A stretch of 64,000 nucleotides of DNA, from the NCBI GenBank assembly GCA_021824175.1, contig JAKALP010000015.1:1-64000 (forward strand), written 5' to 3'. This DNA comes from Deltaproteobacteria bacterium (GTDB lineage: Bacteria > Desulfobacterota > Desulfobacteria > Desulfobacterales > Desulfosarcinaceae). The position numbers were made by a program, and so were the translations under genes. Below the pieces are notes generated by a model. That model saw only the letters and a list, made by a program, of their open reading frames with translations, searched no databases and had not been told where the DNA came from. This document shows, piece by piece, positions 61,298-64,000 of this stretch. Position 1 is the first letter of the stretch; every line of letters starts with the position of its first letter.

Positions 61298-63745
61298 ATG
61301 GCCTGCGGGCAACCGGGAACAGGAAATATGGAGGATCATCCCATCCAACACCAGTTGGTGCAACAAATCGAAGATCTTAAGAAGGAGATCACCACCCTCC
61401 GGCAGGGTCGCCGAAAGGTCGAAACCCATCTCAATGACAGCCTGGCTGAACTTTCCGCCATCTATCTGAATGCGCCGGTGATTATGTTGTTGATTGACGC
61501 CGACCGGCGGGTGCGCAAGGTCAACCATCTGGCCATGAATTTCACCGGCCGGTTTGGCGATGAAATGATCGGCCTGCGGGGCGGTGAAGCCCTGCGTTGC
61601 CTCAATGCATTGGATGACGCACGTGGTTGTGGGTTCGGGCCGAATTGCGCCCAATGTATGGTGCGCCAGTGCGTCGTGGATACATTGACCAGCGGGACCA
61701 TCCATAGCGGCGTGGAGGCCGCTTTGCCCATTCAGCTCGGCGACGACGGGAAAGAGCTTTATTTTTTGTTGTTTACATCACCCCTGAAAGTTCACGATGA
61801 AACCATGGCCCTGGTCACCATCATGGACATCAATGAACGCAAGCAGGCCGAAGTGGCGCTGCGGGAGAGCGAAGAGCGGTTTAAAGCCCTGTTTGCCAAT
61901 GTCCCTGCCCCTTATCAGGCCTTGGATGAGGACGGCGATATTATCGATGTCAATCCAGCGTGGTTGCAAGCGCTGGGTTACCAACGCGAAGAGGTGATCG
62001 GCAAGAACTTCACCGATCTGCTCCCCGAATCGTGGCACGATCATTTTAAAACCGGTTATCCCATTTTCAAAGCCTTGGGAGACGTGACCGGCGCCGAATT
62101 CGAAATCCGGAAGAAAGACGGCACGACCATCCTGGCTACCTTTACCGGCAAGGTAAATCGCGATACCGAGGGCCGCTTTTTACAATCCCACTATATTTTC
62201 CAGGACATCACCGCCCAGCGGCTCGCGGATAATGACCTGCGCCGTCTGGCCGAAGCAGTGCGCCAGGCCTCCGACGGCGTGGTGATCACGAAACTGGATG
62301 GGGCCATCGTTTACGCCAACCCGGCCTTTGAACAGATGTGCGGTTATCCGCTGAAAGAGATCATCGGCCAGACTCCGCGCTTTCTCAAAAGCGGCCGGCA
62401 GGAAGCCTCATTTTATGACGAACTCTGGAAGACCATTACTTCGGGCCGCCGCTGGAGCGGGCGCATGGTCAATCGGCGCAAGGACGGCCGGTTTTACACC
62501 GCCGATAGCTCCATCACCCCCGTTACCGATTCCAAGGGCCGTCTGGTTCATTTTGCATGGCTTTCCCGCGACATTACGGAGGCCATCAAGAACGAAGAAC
62601 GCTTGAGGCGATCTCAAAAGATCGAGGCCATCGGCACACTGGCGGGCGGCATTGCCCACGACTTCAACAATATTCTCTTTCCCCTGATGGGCTTTGCCGA
62701 GATGATCAAGGAGGATCTGCCGGTGGACAGCCCGTTGCAAGAAAAGGTGGATGAAATTCTTTTTGCCGCCGTGCGCTCCCGGGAGCTGGTGCAGCAAATC
62801 CTGGCCTTCAGCCGCAAGGGGGAAAGCAAAGCCCGCCCCATGCGGATTCAATCCATTGTCCGGGAAGCCATCAAACTCATGCGTTCCGCGATTCCCGCCA
62901 CCATTGCCGTTGAACAAAATATCTCCACGGGTTGCGGAGCGGTCATCGCCGATCCCACTCAAATCCATCAAATTATCATCAATCTGGCCACCAATGCCTA
63001 TCAGGCCATGGAAGAAACCGGCGGCAAACTAAAAATCACGCTGGAAGAAATTGAGGTGATCAAGGCGGAAGATTACTTTCCTGGCAGCAAACCTGGTCGC
63101 TATGCCCATCTGCGCGTTTCCGATACGGGCGTAGGCATGACCCAGGAGATTTTGGAAAAAGCCTTTGATCCTTATTTTACTACTAAGGAAGAGGGCCGGG
63201 GCACGGGCCTAGGGCTGTCGGTGGTGCGTGGCATCGTGCAGCAAGCCGGCGGCGAAATCCAGATGGAGAGCACTCCGGCAAAGGGCACGAGCTGTCATGT
63301 TTTTCTACCGATAGCGGATACCCCCATGGCGCTTGAGCCGGCCAATGAAAAAGAACCAATGCCGGGCGGCACTGAGAGAATACTGCTGGTCGATGACGAG
63401 GAAGCCATCGTGCGCATGATGGGCTCCGTACTGACGCGGCTGGGATACCGGATCACGGCTTGCACGTCGAGCACCGAGGCGCTGGAGAAGATCAGCGCCG
63501 ATGCCGCTCGATTTGATTTACTGCTTACCGACATGTTTATGCCCGGCCTGACCGGCATCAAGCTGGCCAGGGAAGCCAAAAGAATCATGCCTCGGATGCC
63601 GGTCATCATCTGCACCGGTTTCAGCGACAAGCTGGAGGCCGCCGGCTGCAAGGCCCTGGGCATGGATGGCTACATCATGAAGCCGGTGACCAGCCGTGAA
63701 ATCGCCAAAATCGTAAGGCGGGCGTTGGATGGGACTGAGGGGTAA
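61298..63745 (+). CDS. Multi-PAS hybrid sensor histidine kinase with receiver
   Basis: The protein has 815 residues from ATG 61298; ATG 61328 is an alternative with CAGGAA upstream. After a short coiled coil there are three PAS domains; the first has clustered Cys (LRCLNALDDARGCGFG, CAQCMVRQC). HisKA follows with His454 in GIAHDFNN, then an HATPase with DTGVGM and GTGLGLS, and a C-terminal receiver with Asp745. No membrane segment is present. Cys-rich PAS domains like this one are frequent in sulfate reducers and may hold a redox or metal group. The stop codon sits in a GGGACTGAGG repeat. Confidence 0.92.
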   Translation: MACGQPGTGNMEDHPIQHQLVQQIEDLKKEITTLRQGRRKVETHLNDSLAELSAIYLNAPVIMLLIDADRRVRKVNHLAMNFTGRFGDEMIGLRGGEALRCLNALDDARGCGFGPNCAQCMVRQCVVDTLTSGTIHSGVEAALPIQLGDDGKELYFLLFTSPLKVHDETMALVTIMDINERKQAEVALRESEERFKALFANVPAPYQALDEDGDIIDVNPAWLQALGYQREEVIGKNFTDLLPESWHDHFKTGYPIFKALGDVTGAEFEIRKKDGTTILATFTGKVNRDTEGRFLQSHYIFQDITAQRLADNDLRRLAEAVRQASDGVVITKLDGAIVYANPAFEQMCGYPLKEIIGQTPRFLKSGRQEASFYDELWKTITSGRRWSGRMVNRRKDGRFYTADSSITPVTDSKGRLVHFAWLSRDITEAIKNEERLRRSQKIEAIGTLAGGIAHDFNNILFPLMGFAEMIKEDLPVDSPLQEKVDEILFAAVRSRELVQQILAFSRKGESKARPMRIQSIVREAIKLMRSAIPATIAVEQNISTGCGAVIADPTQIHQIIINLATNAYQAMEETGGKLKITLEEIEVIKAEDYFPGSKPGRYAHLRVSDTGVGMTQEILEKAFDPYFTTKEEGRGTGLGLSVVRGIVQQAGGEIQMESTPAKGTSCHVFLPIADTPMALEPANEKEPMPGGTERILLVDDEEAIVRMMGSVLTRLGYRITACTSSTEALEKISADAARFDLLLTDMFMPGLTGIKLAREAKRIMPRMPVIICTGFSDKLEAAGCKALGMDGYIMKPVTSREIAKIVRRALDGTEG

Positions 63746-63917
63746 GGGGACTGAGGGACTGAGGGACAAAGGGACTAAGGGACAAAGGGACTAAGGGACT
63801 GAGGGACTGAGGCATAAAGGCACAGAGGGACTGAGGGACTGAGGGACAAAGGGACAAAGGGACTGAGGGACTGAGGGACTGAGGCACAAAGGCACAGAGG
63901 GACTGAGGGAGAAAGGT
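63731..63917. repeat. GGGACTGAGG tandem-word tract
   Basis: About 18 degenerate copies of a ten-base word (GGGACTGAGG, GGGACAAAGG, GGCACAGAGG) run from the stop codon of the hybrid kinase for about 180 bp. It is the longest tract of this family in the window. The rest to 64000 shows no gene. Confidence 0.85.
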
Positions 63918-64000
63918 AATCTGAGCGTGTAGCGTGTCAAGTTTGAAGTTAAGGAGCACTGCCGATTAGATCAGTAGAAATTTCTTGGCTTATTAAGAAT

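Noticed and set aside
23934-63917. Word repeats considered as CRISPR arrays
   Set aside because: Units are 6-12 nt, contiguous or nearly so, with no unique spacers of 30-40 nt, and no cas genes are present.

Overview
The window reads as chromosome from a mesophilic anaerobic Deltaproteobacterium (Desulfobacterota, possibly Desulfobacteraceae-like). The assignment is an inference from gene content: several atypical acyl-CoA dehydrogenases, ferredoxin-fused enzymes, cysteine-rich PAS hybrid kinases, many NtrC-type proteins and a tilS-ftsH-folP order. No rRNA or tRNA gene was recognised. Most of the DNA is GC-rich. Clear AT-rich exceptions lie near 6.7-7.9 kb and 38.2-40.3 kb.

Layout. 0-6 kb: three tandem paralogous lipoproteins (the first cut by the window edge) with Pro/Thr stalks and a fibronectin-III-like module; the first and third are recent duplicates including their terminators. 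6-9 kb: a DUF1573 protein, a HigBA-type toxin-antitoxin pair and an IS200-like Y1 transposase (RAYT) element with perfect 18-bp inverted ends, plus a relic copy of its left end. 9-18 kb: a lipoprotein carboxylesterase, a ferredoxin-type protein, an acyltransferase, a sigma54 activator with a lipoprotein, and a hybrid histidine kinase. 18-29.6 kb: housekeeping genes pheA, ydbH-ynbE-ydbL (envelope lipid transport), tilS, ftsH, folP, coaX and an MFS transporter. 30-36 kb: a broken enoyl-CoA hydratase gene, a two-component pair, and an operon of a methyltransferase with two unusual proteins that join a GspE/MshE N-terminal-like domain to repeated DUF202-like membrane units. 36-40.3 kb: ybaK, a small membrane protein, aquaporin, then an AT-rich islet with a frameshifted endonuclease-IV-like gene beside a nuclease-EVE protein. 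40.5-55 kb: a large acyl-CoA cluster of ferredoxin-nitroreductase, metallo-hydrolase, alpha/beta hydrolase, two acyl-CoA dehydrogenases, a ferredoxin-acyl-CoA synthetase fusion, nitroreductase, thiolase, FadR-like regulator, SDR and a saccharopine-dehydrogenase-like reductase. 55-64 kb: a tandem-domain CDP-alcohol phosphatidyltransferase, nadA, lolA, and a divergent NtrC regulator / PAS hybrid kinase pair.

The most striking feature outside the genes is a set of at least nine families of intergenic sequences. Each is built by iterating a short 'word' (about 6-12 nt) into imperfect long hairpins, and many start exactly at, or contain, the stop codon of the upstream gene. Similar architecture with unrelated words recurs through the whole window. 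The other main candidates for an undescribed system are the GspE/MshE-N plus DUF202-repeat operon and the EVE-nuclease / endonuclease-IV-like pair.
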